A stretch of 64,000 nt of DNA, taken from Crotophaga sulcirostris. Its lineage: Eukaryota > Chordata > Aves > Cuculiformes > Crotophagidae. Positions 25,201-35,260 of this stretch are shown here, piece by piece (the stretch's first letter is position 1; every line of letters begins with the position of its first letter). The position numbers and the translations under genes were made by a program. The stretch spans positions 1,074,748 through 1,138,747 of the forward strand of contig VYZB01000120.1 in assembly GCA_013397455.1 (NCBI GenBank), read 5' to 3'. Under the pieces are notes generated by a model. That model saw nothing but the letters and a program-made list of their open reading frames with translations, was not told the origin of the DNA and ran no database searches.

Positions 25201-27754
25201 TGATCTTTAGGTCAGTCAATTACTGCACTTATCAGGCGACGTGACTGAAAACAGCACCAGTTAAGACTTTCGATCCAGAAAAAATCCAGTAGCAGAGATA
25301 TTTGGGACCACACCACCACGCAGCTGGCCAGAAGGAAGCGCGTGTCATGCCCCTCTCACAGGGTGGCAGAGCAGCAGCCTCTGAAACCATGGTGGTCTGA
25401 TTAGCCCAGCTTATCTGGAAACATCCTCCATGGTGCCTTCTTAAGGCAGAGCAACTATTCAGAGTGCTCTGGTTGTGCAGCTCCTGCCCAACACCTTGAA
25501 GAGAAGGATGGCAGCCCATCCTTCCTTTGCGATGGACATCATCAATCTGAAGGTTGTTTTTTTAAGGAAACTACAGGTTTAGGAGCAATTAAATGATCAG
25601 CTGTGGGTTTCTAAACACACTAAGTCCCAGCTGTGGTCTGCAGGGAAGCTTTGCTAAAGAAGGTGAATCTAGCAGCTGCTGCAATGTTAATCCAGCTTCC
25701 TCAGTGCCCAAGCATCACTGCTTAGAGTGTGCTGCTCATCACACAGCAAAGGTACAATGTGGCAGACACTGTTACGTGAGCAATTCCTTACAGGGAGACT
25801 TGTAGAATAGCAAACTTCCATTTTTCTTGAACTTTTATTATTATTATTATTACCATCAGGCCCAGAGGAATCACCTTGCACTTACAGGTTTCCAGACAAA
25901 TTTAGGTATGAAATGGTAGCTGAAACTTTTTTCATTGGAAAAGATAAGGAAACATGAATTGGGCTTCAATTATTTTCTATCTTCTTTCCTTGATTTTTAG
26001 TTTGGGTTTTTTTTGTTTGTTTGCTTGCTTGCTTTTTTTAAGCTTTAGACAAACATGCCAAAACTTGAAAAAAGTGAAAAATTTGATTGACAAGGCAGTA
26101 TCAAAAAACTTTTAAAAAAATGTGACCTTCACAATTTCTTGGAAAACTTTGCCATTTATAAACAGGCAAACTAGGTTTGTCCTTTTCATGATACATAGGG
26201 CTCTGTACATTTCTTAGTCAGAACATGTCCCTAGAGTAGGGGATAAGTGGCTTCTGCCATGAACTATTGATTCGAGAACACAGAGTGGCTGCTATGTGCA
26301 AAGACAAAAAAGATTAAAAAAAAGGAAAAAAAGGGAAAAATATTTTCGTACATGAAACAAATTGTTTTCCAAGTAGAAAAAAGCTGAATGTGGGAACAGG
26401 ATGCTCACCCAGTGGCAGGGGTGACTTGCCTAGGGTGAGGAGCTGTGTACCCTGATGAGCAGTAAATCTTCCCTGTCACTATCCTTCCATATGGACAAAC
26501 ATGACATTTTTACCAATGTATGTTTCCAGATAAACCAAAGATCTCTGAAAATGGAGCTGCCTTCTCCTGATGGAGAGAAAACAATATTACTCTTCAAATT
26601 TCTTGTAACAGTGAAAGTGTCCCAGAAAATGAGCATTTATCTTTAGACCTGAAGCAGAGACCAGAGCCTCCTCTCCGCTATCTTCTCATACACCTTTTCT
26701 CCAGGTGGATATTGTCTTCCTGGATTAAGGATGTCCACCTGACAGGTTAACTCTCACTTCAAATACAGAAATTAGGGATTATCTGAGTAAACAATTATCA
26801 AGATGTCACATAGAGCATTCCTCTGTTGAGAAGGGGATCCAGGAAACAACACACTGTAAATACACACCCACACTTCATGGTCTCTGACTGTTTGAGTAAG
26901 CACATTCCCAGAAATAACGACAAATACCACCTTCATCAAGAAAGGGTGCTTGAGTTCACTAAATAAAGAGGTGCCAACCTAGTTCTCAAAAGCCTTGAAT
27001 TTTCACAGCCGCTTTTTCCTCTGAAAAATTAGAAAGAAGTAGCAAAGTTTTTTATTACCTCCATCTTAAAACACAAAGCCAAATATGAAATCAAAACTGC
27101 AGCTGACTCACTTTTAAGGCTTGCCTTCCCCCCTAAAAATTTACAATAGAGTCAGACAGAAAAAAAATTAAAGTTTAGCTAAAAAGCAGTTAAAGAAACA
27201 AACAGCTTTAGAAGAAATCCTATCCTGTAACAGCAGCACCAGATACATCTCTTGAGGCTTCAAGGAGAATCTGAGAAGCGCATTACTGCATATTGCATTG
27301 AGAGTCCTCTTCTGTTCACTTTCTATCAATAGGACACTTACACGTCATCCACTTGGTTTTTCAGATTCCCATCTTCTTTGGATTAATCAATTACTTGTGT
27401 TCCTGTAATTAAAATCACACACAGCAAACACTGTAAAGGTTAGCCTATTATTGCCTTACTTAAAGGGAGCAAGACTTGAAAGCAAAATTATAGTAACACT
27501 TTTGGAAAGCTTTTCTTGCGTCAACGCATTGGTCACAAACCATTAGGCAGGTTATGATGTTCATGCGTTCAGACCAGCTTTCCACCACTGGTGTTCATGA
27601 AGTCTGCCTCTGAACCTGATCCTAGGGGACTTCGCTGTCAGCAAAGCTGATTTCTATTTCTTGAACAAGGATACATTAAGATCTACAGTTAGAAATCCTC
27701 ACTGCTGAAGTCTCATCCTACTCTTCCCCACTCTGGTTCTCAGCTCCTACCCAG
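22278..27754. other. Intergenic sequence without recognised features
   Basis: Unique sequence that grows more AT-rich to the right. Low-complexity spots include a TTTG/CTTG run at 26007-26040 and A-rich sequence at 26306-26345. No gene, RNA gene or transposon recognised. Confidence 0.65.
25835..25852. repeat. (TTA)6 microsatellite
   Basis: Six TTA units in unique intergenic sequence. Confidence 0.85.
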
Positions 27755-27802
27755 TGTGTACACACACACATATAGATATTCACACATATATATATATATG
27801 CA
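27755..27802. repeat. Compound (GT)/(AC)/(AT) microsatellite
   Basis: GTGTGTACACACACACATAT, an interruption, then CACACATATATATATATATG. The first half is centred on the palindrome TGTGTACACA. Confidence 0.85.
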
Positions 27803-28484
27803 CAAGGACTGTGCCTTGCCCCCAGCAGTTACTATATCAGCTACAAAGGGCTGAAAGCATATCCAGTGGCAGCTGAAATGTTTGCATGCAGACTTCTATC
27901 CCTCTTTGAACTAGGTAAACCGTTTGTTTCAGAGGCTTATAACTGGGCCAAGTTTAGACCTGTGTCCTGAGACAGTTTTTTTTTTTAGGGCCATTTCTCA
28001 ATGGTTCAAACCAGAAAGGTGCCAAGTCTTAACAGAATGTTTTGAAGAATTTAGCATATGTTGAATGATGTGTTTTCCTTTGTTTTATCCTTAGAAACAG
28101 CTGAACCATTAAAAAAAAACCAACCACCACCCCCAAATTTGGGACACATAGATCACCCTGAGAAAACTGGAGATCTACTACATAGTTTGGAAAGCAATAA
28201 ACCCTCCAGTCATTCTTGTCTTATATTGGAAAGTGCCAGATGACCTTTATTCAGGTTAATTATCTATTCTATCTGCAAGAACAGAGAGTGAGTAGTACAA
28301 AAAAAACAATGTAATAACCAAAAAGGCTGTAATCTGGAGTATATTCTCAGCTGTAGGATGAAAGCGTGTTTGTTTTCCTAAACTACGCTGCAAAGGTAAG
28401 GTGCCACATCTCAAGTATGTGCAGATGACATCTGTGGATAACATCTTTCGCTTATTAAATTGTACAAGGATTCCGAACCAAATT
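27803..28484. other. Intergenic sequence without recognised features
   Basis: AT-rich unique sequence; a T run at 27977-27987. Nothing assignable. Confidence 0.65.
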
Positions 28485-28543
28485 AGGTTGGACTGGATGA
28501 TCTCGGAGGTCCTTTCCAACCTTGTAATACTGTGATACTGTGA
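28485..28543 (+). mobile_element. Very short CR1 3' terminus
   Basis: AGGTTGGACTGGATGATCTC, then GGAGGTCCTTTCCAACCTTG and two tail units ACTGTGAT/ACTGTGAA. Only the last ~60 bp of a CR1 are kept, an extreme 5' truncation. Confidence 0.85.
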
Positions 28544-31174
28544 ACGAAGAAAAAAACCCTAAGTATTCAGAATATTTCCTTTCAGCATCTCAAGAAGCAT
28601 CTTTATACTTCTTTCAACTAAAGGAAACGTCTTGTAGAAGGCTACTCTTAAGATCCAGTTGTCTGATTTACCTAACTTTGGCTAATAAGCCTTTTAGTGT
28701 AGGAATACTCTTAATCTTGGTCTGCGATAAAATGCTGTATTTCTCCCACTCAACAGAACACTCTCAGTCTACCCACGTATGTTTCTTGAACAATCTTTCA
28801 GTTTTATATTTTCACCTCTTTACCCAGACACATCCCCATCCCCCACCAATCCTGCCAGCTAACCACTTCACTTTCCCATTCTTCAGCAAGATTCTTACGT
28901 GGCTGCCTGACCTTGCAAACACTCCTAAGAGCAGCAGATAGGCAAGTTATCCAGTTGCCTGCGTACATGGCCACTGCACTATGAAAAATATGAAATAAAT
29001 TCTCAATGCTCCCAAAACTATTTCACATTCAAGTCAAACCAATATGTGTGAACTTTCAAGTAGGCAGAAAAGCAGTTCCAGCAGAGTGGGATGAAGACTT
29101 GCTGTTAGCAATTCCACTATCACATGGTGCCTGGTTCACAGCAACATTGCTTTTCCTTCTACTCACTTGCAATCCAGCCTGTAAATGCAACCCACTGTCT
29201 GAACGTTGGTGTGGGCTCAGAGAAAGAGCTACAGTAATGCCAATTCCTGCTTCCAAGCTGGGGTGGTCTTGCTAGGCAAAGAGGCACAAAATCTAGTAAA
29301 GCTTGCACAGACACAACTGTGAACACAGTTAGGTAGCCCAACCATTGAGATAGTGCTTTTATGGCTACTTTTAAAGTAAAGGTGCCATTCGAAAATATTG
29401 CAAGACCACATGATGAGTATAATTACAGAAGCTGAAGCAAAAAAATAAATTTCAAATGTTACATTAACTTGATACTTTTTACCTCCAATGTGAGAAGGTA
29501 AGAAAAACATGTCAACCATCAGACAAACAAAGCCCAAATAAGTAACCACCAGAGAGAAAATCCAGATGTTAGTGGACCTCCCCATGAAGACAGATGGGAA
29601 ACTTGCAGCTCAAAGGGGCTGCAAATTCAGTGACTGCAACTCGCACAGATAAATACAAAAGTTCTTTCTACAGGTTTTATGGCAAAGTGGGAATTGCGTA
29701 TAATAAGATGACTGACTAGGCATCCAAATAGAGCCAGTGGAAACTGGAAGTTTCTGTTTAAGAGAATGATCAAGTTGGTGCCTGCGAAAGGAAGACACGA
29801 TTACATGCTGAGTACTCTCATGTGAGCCAGAACAATAAAAAGTTTTCAGCAATTTCAGATTGATTCTTTCTGCTCTTGGAAAAAGGATGCTGTGTCAATG
29901 GAGAAGAAAGCACAAGGCAGCAAGTAAAGAGCAAAGGAGAGAATGCTACTGCAGGTAACTTGGGACAGAAGATGTAGTCCAGTGACTCTCTGGTCAAGCA
30001 ACAAAAGAAGCAACCAAAGATTGGTGATCCAGTAAGACCTGATACCTATGGAGGATGGATAACAAGACATTTATTTCCAACCAAAATATGTCAAAGGTTT
30101 CTCAAAGTTAATAGGTTTCCTGCGGTAACTAAGAAAAAAAAAAAGGAAAAAAGGGCCTAGAGAGCATAGGAGTACAATATTCAAAATTTTCTAGTTATTT
30201 GCATGTTGCACATTGGCATTTTTTTTTTTGACTGTTCAGAACAGCCCAATGAATTCCTCTTTTCCCGGTATAGGTGTCTTCTTGGGTGAAGCAAAAGAAT
30301 ACTACTAAATTAATGAGACTGCACTAACCCACCAGCAAAAGTTCCCCTGGAACTGTTTTACAGAATGAGTGGACAAATCAAAACCAAAATCAGCAGTATG
30401 TGTCAGCCTTCTATATTATCCATAGAATTAGGAGCTTTTAAGATGTGCCAGCCGCAGGCTTTCTGTTCCTTAGGGCATGCATGACATGTAAACAAGAGAC
30501 CACCAAGCACCCATCACTACTGCAAACAGGGTATTTTAGTGATCCTGGCATGACTAAAACACAACTGCTGATCAGTGCCAATTAGCTAGAATAATCCTGT
30601 TAGCATTAGCTTGTCTGTTCATTTATAAATCTCTGCAACAATAATTGTATTTGAAGCTGTTTCTAACACTATCTCCTTTTGTACAGTGCTGAAAGCCTGC
30701 AAAACACTCATCAATTGAACAGCTGATATAACAAACAATCCCTTTTTAACCCTTTGCAACCTGAACTTTATAAAAATAGTTCTGAGTATTAACTATATCA
30801 AACACTGACCAAGTTCATACATCATTTTACTATATTTTACAGTAAGCCTTATTCTTGCCATAGCAAGAGCCGTATCTTATCAAATTTTGAGTCTTACTGA
30901 TTGTTGCCAATGTACGTCCCTCTAAGAAAAGGAGCAAACAAAAAAACCCTGTTATGGTTATCAAGCCTGTAACTTAAATCACAACATGCATACATCCATA
31001 AAAAAGTATATTTGTTTACTTATTGCTGCTTAATTTGTACCAGAAGAGCCTTTTTGGCAAGAAATACTTAGCTGAACTGAAAACAGTTGACAGTGTTGTT
31101 TGAAATTACTGGGTAGCCGTCATCAACTCTGGATGAACTTTTGATCAAATCAAAATGGACAACACTGAAGTGCA
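28544..31174. other. Sequence downstream of RAP2A without recognised features
   Basis: AT-rich unique sequence between the CR1 terminus and the inferred RAP2A 3' end. A plus-strand frame of 133 codons at 28540-28941 starts inside the CR1 tail and shows no domain. More distal RAP2A poly(A) sites in here cannot be excluded (minus-strand AATAAA near 30070). Confidence 0.6.
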
Positions 31175-31187
31175 AGGGAGGTTTCAT

Positions 31188-31196
31188 TAAATAAAT
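31188..31196 (-). promoter_or_regulatory. AU-rich element ATTTATTTA
   Basis: The minus strand reads ATTTATTTA, two overlapping AUUUA pentamers, immediately after the distal poly(A) signal and close to the expected cleavage point. It may lie inside the mature 3' end. AU-rich elements affect mRNA decay, but in this AT-rich context the match is weak evidence. Confidence 0.25.
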
Positions 31197-31201
31197 TTAT
31201 T
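31196..31201 (-). terminator. RAP2A: Probable distal poly(A) signal of RAP2A
   Basis: AATAAA on the minus strand. Beyond it (31151-31170) the transcript would read CAGTGTTGTCC, a plausible GU-rich downstream element, so cleavage would fall near 31175-31185. The signal sits directly next to an overlapping ATTTATTTA. Confidence 0.5.
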
Positions 31202-31251
31202 TGTTAAAATAATTTAACTCCAAATACAACTGCTGAGTTTGCATTGAGTTC

Positions 31252-31259
31252 TATGTACA
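31252..31259 (-). promoter_or_regulatory. Pumilio-type element in the RAP2A 3' UTR
   Basis: The minus strand reads TGTACATA, which fits the Pumilio consensus TGTAHATA. It lies between the two candidate poly(A) signals, so it would be present only in the longer transcript. An 8-base motif occurs often by chance; function is an inference. Confidence 0.3.
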
Positions 31260-31267
31260 ATTCTTGT

Positions 31268-31273
31268 TTTATT
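31268..31273 (-). terminator. RAP2A: Alternative poly(A) signal of RAP2A
   Basis: AATAAA on the minus strand, 67-72 bases upstream (in transcript sense) of the distal signal. Either or both could be used. No strong GU-rich element follows it directly. Confidence 0.35.
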
Positions 31274-31576
31274 TGAAACATCAAGGTTTAAACAACTGAC
31301 ATTGTTACAAAACAAACTGTTGCCCCATTTTAAGTTGCCAGTTGTATTAGAGCTCAACAATTAACTGTGAAATACATTAATTCACCCCTAGGAAACTCCA
31401 AATCAACAGCGTTAAGCCTGATTCCAGAACCCACTTCAGTCTTTCTTCAAACCCTGATCAAGAATTAACAGATGCACACAACAATGCAGATAAAAGCCTC
31501 CTGCAGTTGTCAAACATTTGCTTTTGTTGTGGAGTTTCACAATTAAAGCCTAACCAGTGCTTTGATGGCACACTGG

Positions 31577-31602
31577 TAAAAAAAATAAAAATAAAAACCA
31601 AA
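31577..31602. repeat. A-rich tract (U-rich in the RAP2A transcript)
   Basis: Runs of A broken by single T and CC. It is one of three similar tracts in the 3' UTR; the others are at 31803-31829 and 31964-32000. Confidence 0.6.
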
Positions 31603-31802
31603 CATGCACAAAACCCCCCAACCAAATGGCTGACATCTTTAGGCAACATTCTATACAGGAAAGCAAATACCAGTAGTTTTCCCACAGAAAAGTAATGGCA
31701 ACTGTAGCACTGGGGTTAGGGAGAGGCAAGAACCAGAACAGAAAATGTTACCAAAATTTTTTGATGCTCTGAAGGGGTGGGCAGGGGAGATGGACACAAC
31801 AG

Positions 31803-31829
31803 GAAAAAAAAAACAAACCAAAACAAAAC
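31803..31829. repeat. A/CAAA-rich tract (GUUU-rich in the RAP2A transcript)
   Basis: Ten A followed by CAAACC and CAAAACC motifs. Read as transcript it becomes repeated GUUUUG/GGUUUG, the same composition as the tract 160 bases further on. Confidence 0.6.
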
Positions 31830-31963
31830 CCAATGCAATAATGTTTACTCTTGATCTGACTCGGATTTGGTTGCTTTGACTATTTTTTTGTGTGTATTTT
31901 TAAGGGAAAGAGGAAACAGTTGCTCTCACTATCATAGCTTAAAAGAATAAAAGTTGCAACATT

Positions 31964-32000
31964 TAAAAAAAAAAAACAAAACCAAAAACAAACAACAAAA
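31964..32000. repeat. A/CAAA-rich tract (GUUU-rich in the RAP2A transcript)
   Basis: Twelve A followed by CAAAACC, AAAAACAAAC and AACAAAAC. It is the longest of three similar tracts in the 3' UTR and would form a U-rich, G-punctuated stretch in the mRNA. Confidence 0.6.
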
Positions 32001-32737
32001 CTGGGGAAATGCTGCCTTTGTAGAAAAGTATAAAACTCTACAAGAACAGCCAAAGGAAAAGTGGGTCTTTGGAACAAATAATAATATTTTAAGGCATGTT
32101 ATAAGAAACTTTCAAATACTATATAATTGGTAATCCTACCAGGGTAGAAATCAAACAGTAACCCAAGATCAACAACTCCCACAGGGTGGCCACACAGCTG
32201 TTGTGTGGCTCACTCCCCTCCCTTTCTGCTACCCCTATAATTTGAAAAAATCTCTGTCAAGTGCAACTGTCATTGATTCAAGCTCCACTATCTTCACATT
32301 AGTGGAAATACAAATAGTGCATAACTACTTCCTCAGAACTATACAATGAAAAACAACACTTACGCTTCCCCCCCCACCACGTTGTGTTGTAGCTTATTTA
32401 TGGCCTAAGTTTTTGAAAATGTAAGAGTGTAATGAAGAAACAAGACCCGGAGATAATTTCATTAATATTTTGTGTTAAAAATTTTACTGTGCAATTAAAA
32501 GCCCGCCTGTTTTATATTATGAACTTCATGTCAGGCAGTTCATGTTGTACTTCGTGCCATTTTCTTGGTCGATTAACTATCTGTGAGGTAAGATTTTAAC
32601 ATCTTTGCAAATAACATTGCATAACATGCAATTCCAACTGAGTTTCAAATCTGGGTTGGTTTTTCTTTTTGAGTGCTTACGCAGTGGATCTTACACTGAC
32701 AAGCTGAGCAGTACAACTTATCTAGTTTGGGAAATGG

Positions 32738-32743
32738 TTTATT
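32738..32743 (-). terminator. RAP2A: Possible internal poly(A) signal for a short RAP2A 3' UTR
   Basis: AATAAA on the minus strand, about 2.2 kb after the stop codon. The transcript beyond it contains AAGTTGTACTG and then CTTGTCAGTGT, which is weakly GU-rich. It is plausible as an alternative end, but AATAAA is frequent by chance in AT-rich sequence. Confidence 0.25.
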
Positions 32744-33376
32744 GTTTTATCAATTTTTTTAAACATTGAAATATCATTAATTCAACATCTCATGTCTTGC
32801 CGAAGCATGGTGGCTGACACAATAGGCGGGCAAGGGGGAAGAGAACATTCATACCATCTAGTTTAGGCATATAAGTTGTGTGACTTGGAGGACCAAAGTT
32901 AAAAGCCTAAGCTTGCTATATAGTCAATGGAAAGAGGTAGGTGCCTCTAGGAGGGCGATTCAGAGCACCCAAAATGGGCATTCAGATGCCAGAAATAAAT
33001 GGTGTGCCTATCTCCTTAAGAGAGCAAAGTACAGTAACGAAAACTCTGCAAGGTAGATGGGAAACGGGCTACATACACGTTCTAGTAAGGCTTAATGTTT
33101 TGCGACATCTAATGCCCTTTGATACATTGGTTGTGGAAAGGTGTTGAAAGATTAAGGGCAGAGATGGCCAGTTCTCTTCCATTATTAGGATTTACTTTAC
33201 TTATCATCCACCAAACTGTAATTCAAAATGTTAAGGATGTTTATGTATGAAAATCTTGCAAAGCGTTTTGTACTCAAGTTTCCTTTGTGGCAGATGAGTG
33301 CATATTTAGGAAGTTCTGCAGATGGAGGCAAAACTCTCAAACCTAACTCCAATTACAGCATTTCTAAGGGCCATAT

Positions 33377-33392
33377 ACACACACACACACAC
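33377..33392. repeat. (AC)8 microsatellite in the RAP2A 3' UTR
   Basis: Eight AC units, followed by an imperfect AC-rich tail to about 33410. In the RAP2A transcript this is (GU)8, a sequence type bound by CELF and TDP-43-class proteins. Confidence 0.85.
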
Positions 33393-34973
33393 GCTCAACA
33401 CACGCACATCCCAGCACCCCAGTTTTCACTCATTTAAACACAAGGAACTACACTGTTACTGCACAAGATTGAAAAACTAATGAACGCATGGTGTTATTTA
33501 GACCACAGGCTCAGTGACTCTGTATTTTTATGGCCAATTTTATCTATAAAATATCCAGCTCAAGACAGTCTCTCCAGCATTTAAAATCTAAACATTGTGA
33601 TTGAAAACTTTTCTATACTTTGATTGTAAGACTTCAGAATAGGTATTTCTGTGCCATTAGTCATGCAAATGATAAATACTTCACTGCTATGAAACTAGCA
33701 AGTCAGAGCTCGAGCATCCTTTCAAAATAAAATATTGGCTCCCACCATTTAACACTCCAATAATTGGGGCAACCTTTGAATAGTGTGTCAGGCAATTGAA
33801 GAGCCATTCCCACACTCACCTAAGGAATTACAACCGTAACTATTTCACCTCTGAACTAAGTGATTTCACATGGTTATTCAATTTAAGTTTTCAACATTAA
33901 AGCTATCAAATAGCAAACTTGATTTTTCAAAGGTTAGTTAGGGATCACACCAGAGAACGTAGCCCTTAAAGGCAAGAAAAACTGTTGTCTTTAACAAACT
34001 TAAAAATGCAGGATGTTCATACTGTCCCACGAGGTTTCTGCAGAAGGGAACATATGGATGCAACATGGCTTAATTTTCCTTACAAGATGGTACTAGTTAA
34101 TCTATTAAAGTGTTCCTTGTTAGTAAGGCTCAGCAATTTTTTTTTCATCACAGTTGCTTCCTCCTGGTTCAGTAAAGTGATAAATAAAGATGCTTCCTGC
34201 TTTGTAAACAGAGGGTTTGTTTGGCTTTTTGCAGACCAAAACCTGAAGTAATCCTCCATTTTTGAGCAGCAAAATGAAAGATTTAAAACATTCCAATGCC
34301 AGACTGTTTCTTCACCTGTCGTTTGTTTTCAGATCTTGCCTCTCATTTCACACACTGATTCAATGTTTTCTTTTTCAAGATGTGGGATAAAGTGTAGAAA
34401 TAATAGCATCAATTTTGAAAAAAAGAAATCCAAACTATATAGGTCTCTGGTAGCCTCTTCCTCTAACACTGTCAGAAGTTCTGGTGAAATCAACATATTT
34501 GACTGAACAAACTTGGCCACGAGTGATAGCGCACATCCTGAAGCACAGTAATTAGACATTGAAAGACTTGGCTCTCCTTTTGCGTTTATGCTAGTTGTGA
34601 ATGGTCTTCAGAGATACTCTCTCCACTGCTTTTGTTTCCCATTTGCAAAAGTTTTCCAGTTTCTTCGGAAATAGTTGCTGTTGTTGCTGTCTGACATGAC
34701 AACACAAGTACGCTTGACTGGAACAACCCTGTAGATCAACTGGCTATGCCATAAAATTGCAGGTGCTCAAATGGAAAAAACGGGCGAGGTGTGGTCATGT
34801 AACCCAATTATATTCAGAGTCAGTGATTGACTTTCAATGCTCAGCTCTGAGTTGATGTTGCTACTTCACTACAGATGTATTTCAAGTGACCGACAAACCA
34901 GGAAGTGAAGTAGACAGTTTTACCACCTTACAAAATTTCTGCAAATGAAGTCCAGGTCAGGTCATTTTTAATG

Positions 34974-35211
34974 CTATTGTATATTACACGCAGAACAGCA
35001 TGGATCATCTTTGTCTGGCTGTGCTGCATAGTTCATTTGTCTAACAATTTCTGCAAAGAGCTCATCCACCATTGTTTTACTTTTAGCAGAGGTCTCCATA
35101 AAGGGGCAGCCCCACTCTTCAGCTAAGGCTCTGCCTTCACTCAATGATACTTCTCTCTCACTTTCCAGGTCCACTTTATTACCAACCAGAATTACTGGCA
35201 CCTTCTCATAC
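34974..35211 (-). CDS. RAP2A: RAP2A, last coding exon (exon 2), Ras-related small GTPase
   Basis: This exon encodes the C-terminal 78 residues (106-183) of Rap2a plus the last base of the codon for residue 105; it ends in TAG at 34974-34976. Rap2 proteins are membrane-bound GTP switches acting on the actin cytoskeleton, adhesion and on kinases such as TNIK and MINK (family knowledge). Visible motifs are NKVD (G4, residues 116-119), TSAK (G5, 145-148) and the C-terminus CCSACNIQ. There Cys180 of the CNIQ box is the farnesylation site and Cys176/Cys177 are the palmitoylation sites. The CNIQ ending separates RAP2A from RAP2B and RAP2C, which end differently. The P-loop and switch regions belong to exon 1, which lies outside the window. 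Residue 128 is Leu (codon 35142-35144), where the human protein as I remember it has Ser. The frame is intact and the exon is preceded by an intron acceptor, so this is the real gene and not a processed copy. Confidence 0.97.
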
Positions 35212-35260
35212 CTACAGTTTAAAAACAAAAAACAACAACAATTATATTTTAAAACCAGTA
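35212..35260 (-). promoter_or_regulatory. RAP2A: 3' splice site of RAP2A intron 1
   Basis: Read on the minus strand, a T-rich tract (TTGTTGTTG followed by two T runs) leads into AAACTGTAG, and the exon starts with G at 35211. The AG is at 35212-35213. Splitting the Arg105 codon after AG gives the RAP2A reading frame exactly. This matches the two-exon structure known for mammalian RAP2A. Confidence 0.93.

Larger units (their letters stand above)
31175..34973 (-). other. RAP2A: RAP2A 3' untranslated region (left limit inferred)
   Basis: The sequence downstream of the RAP2A stop codon is AT-rich, has no long open frame and contains no recognisable repeat element. A long 3' UTR of a few kilobases is expected from mammalian RAP2A. 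The left limit is set by two minus-strand AATAAA signals at 31268-31273 and 31196-31201, followed by a GU-rich stretch at about 31151-31170. An internal AATAAA at 32738-32743 could give a shorter form. The region holds a Pumilio-like site, an AU-rich element, a (GU)8 tract and three U/G-rich tracts when read as transcript. The limit is an inference; RNA reads would settle it. Confidence 0.6.
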
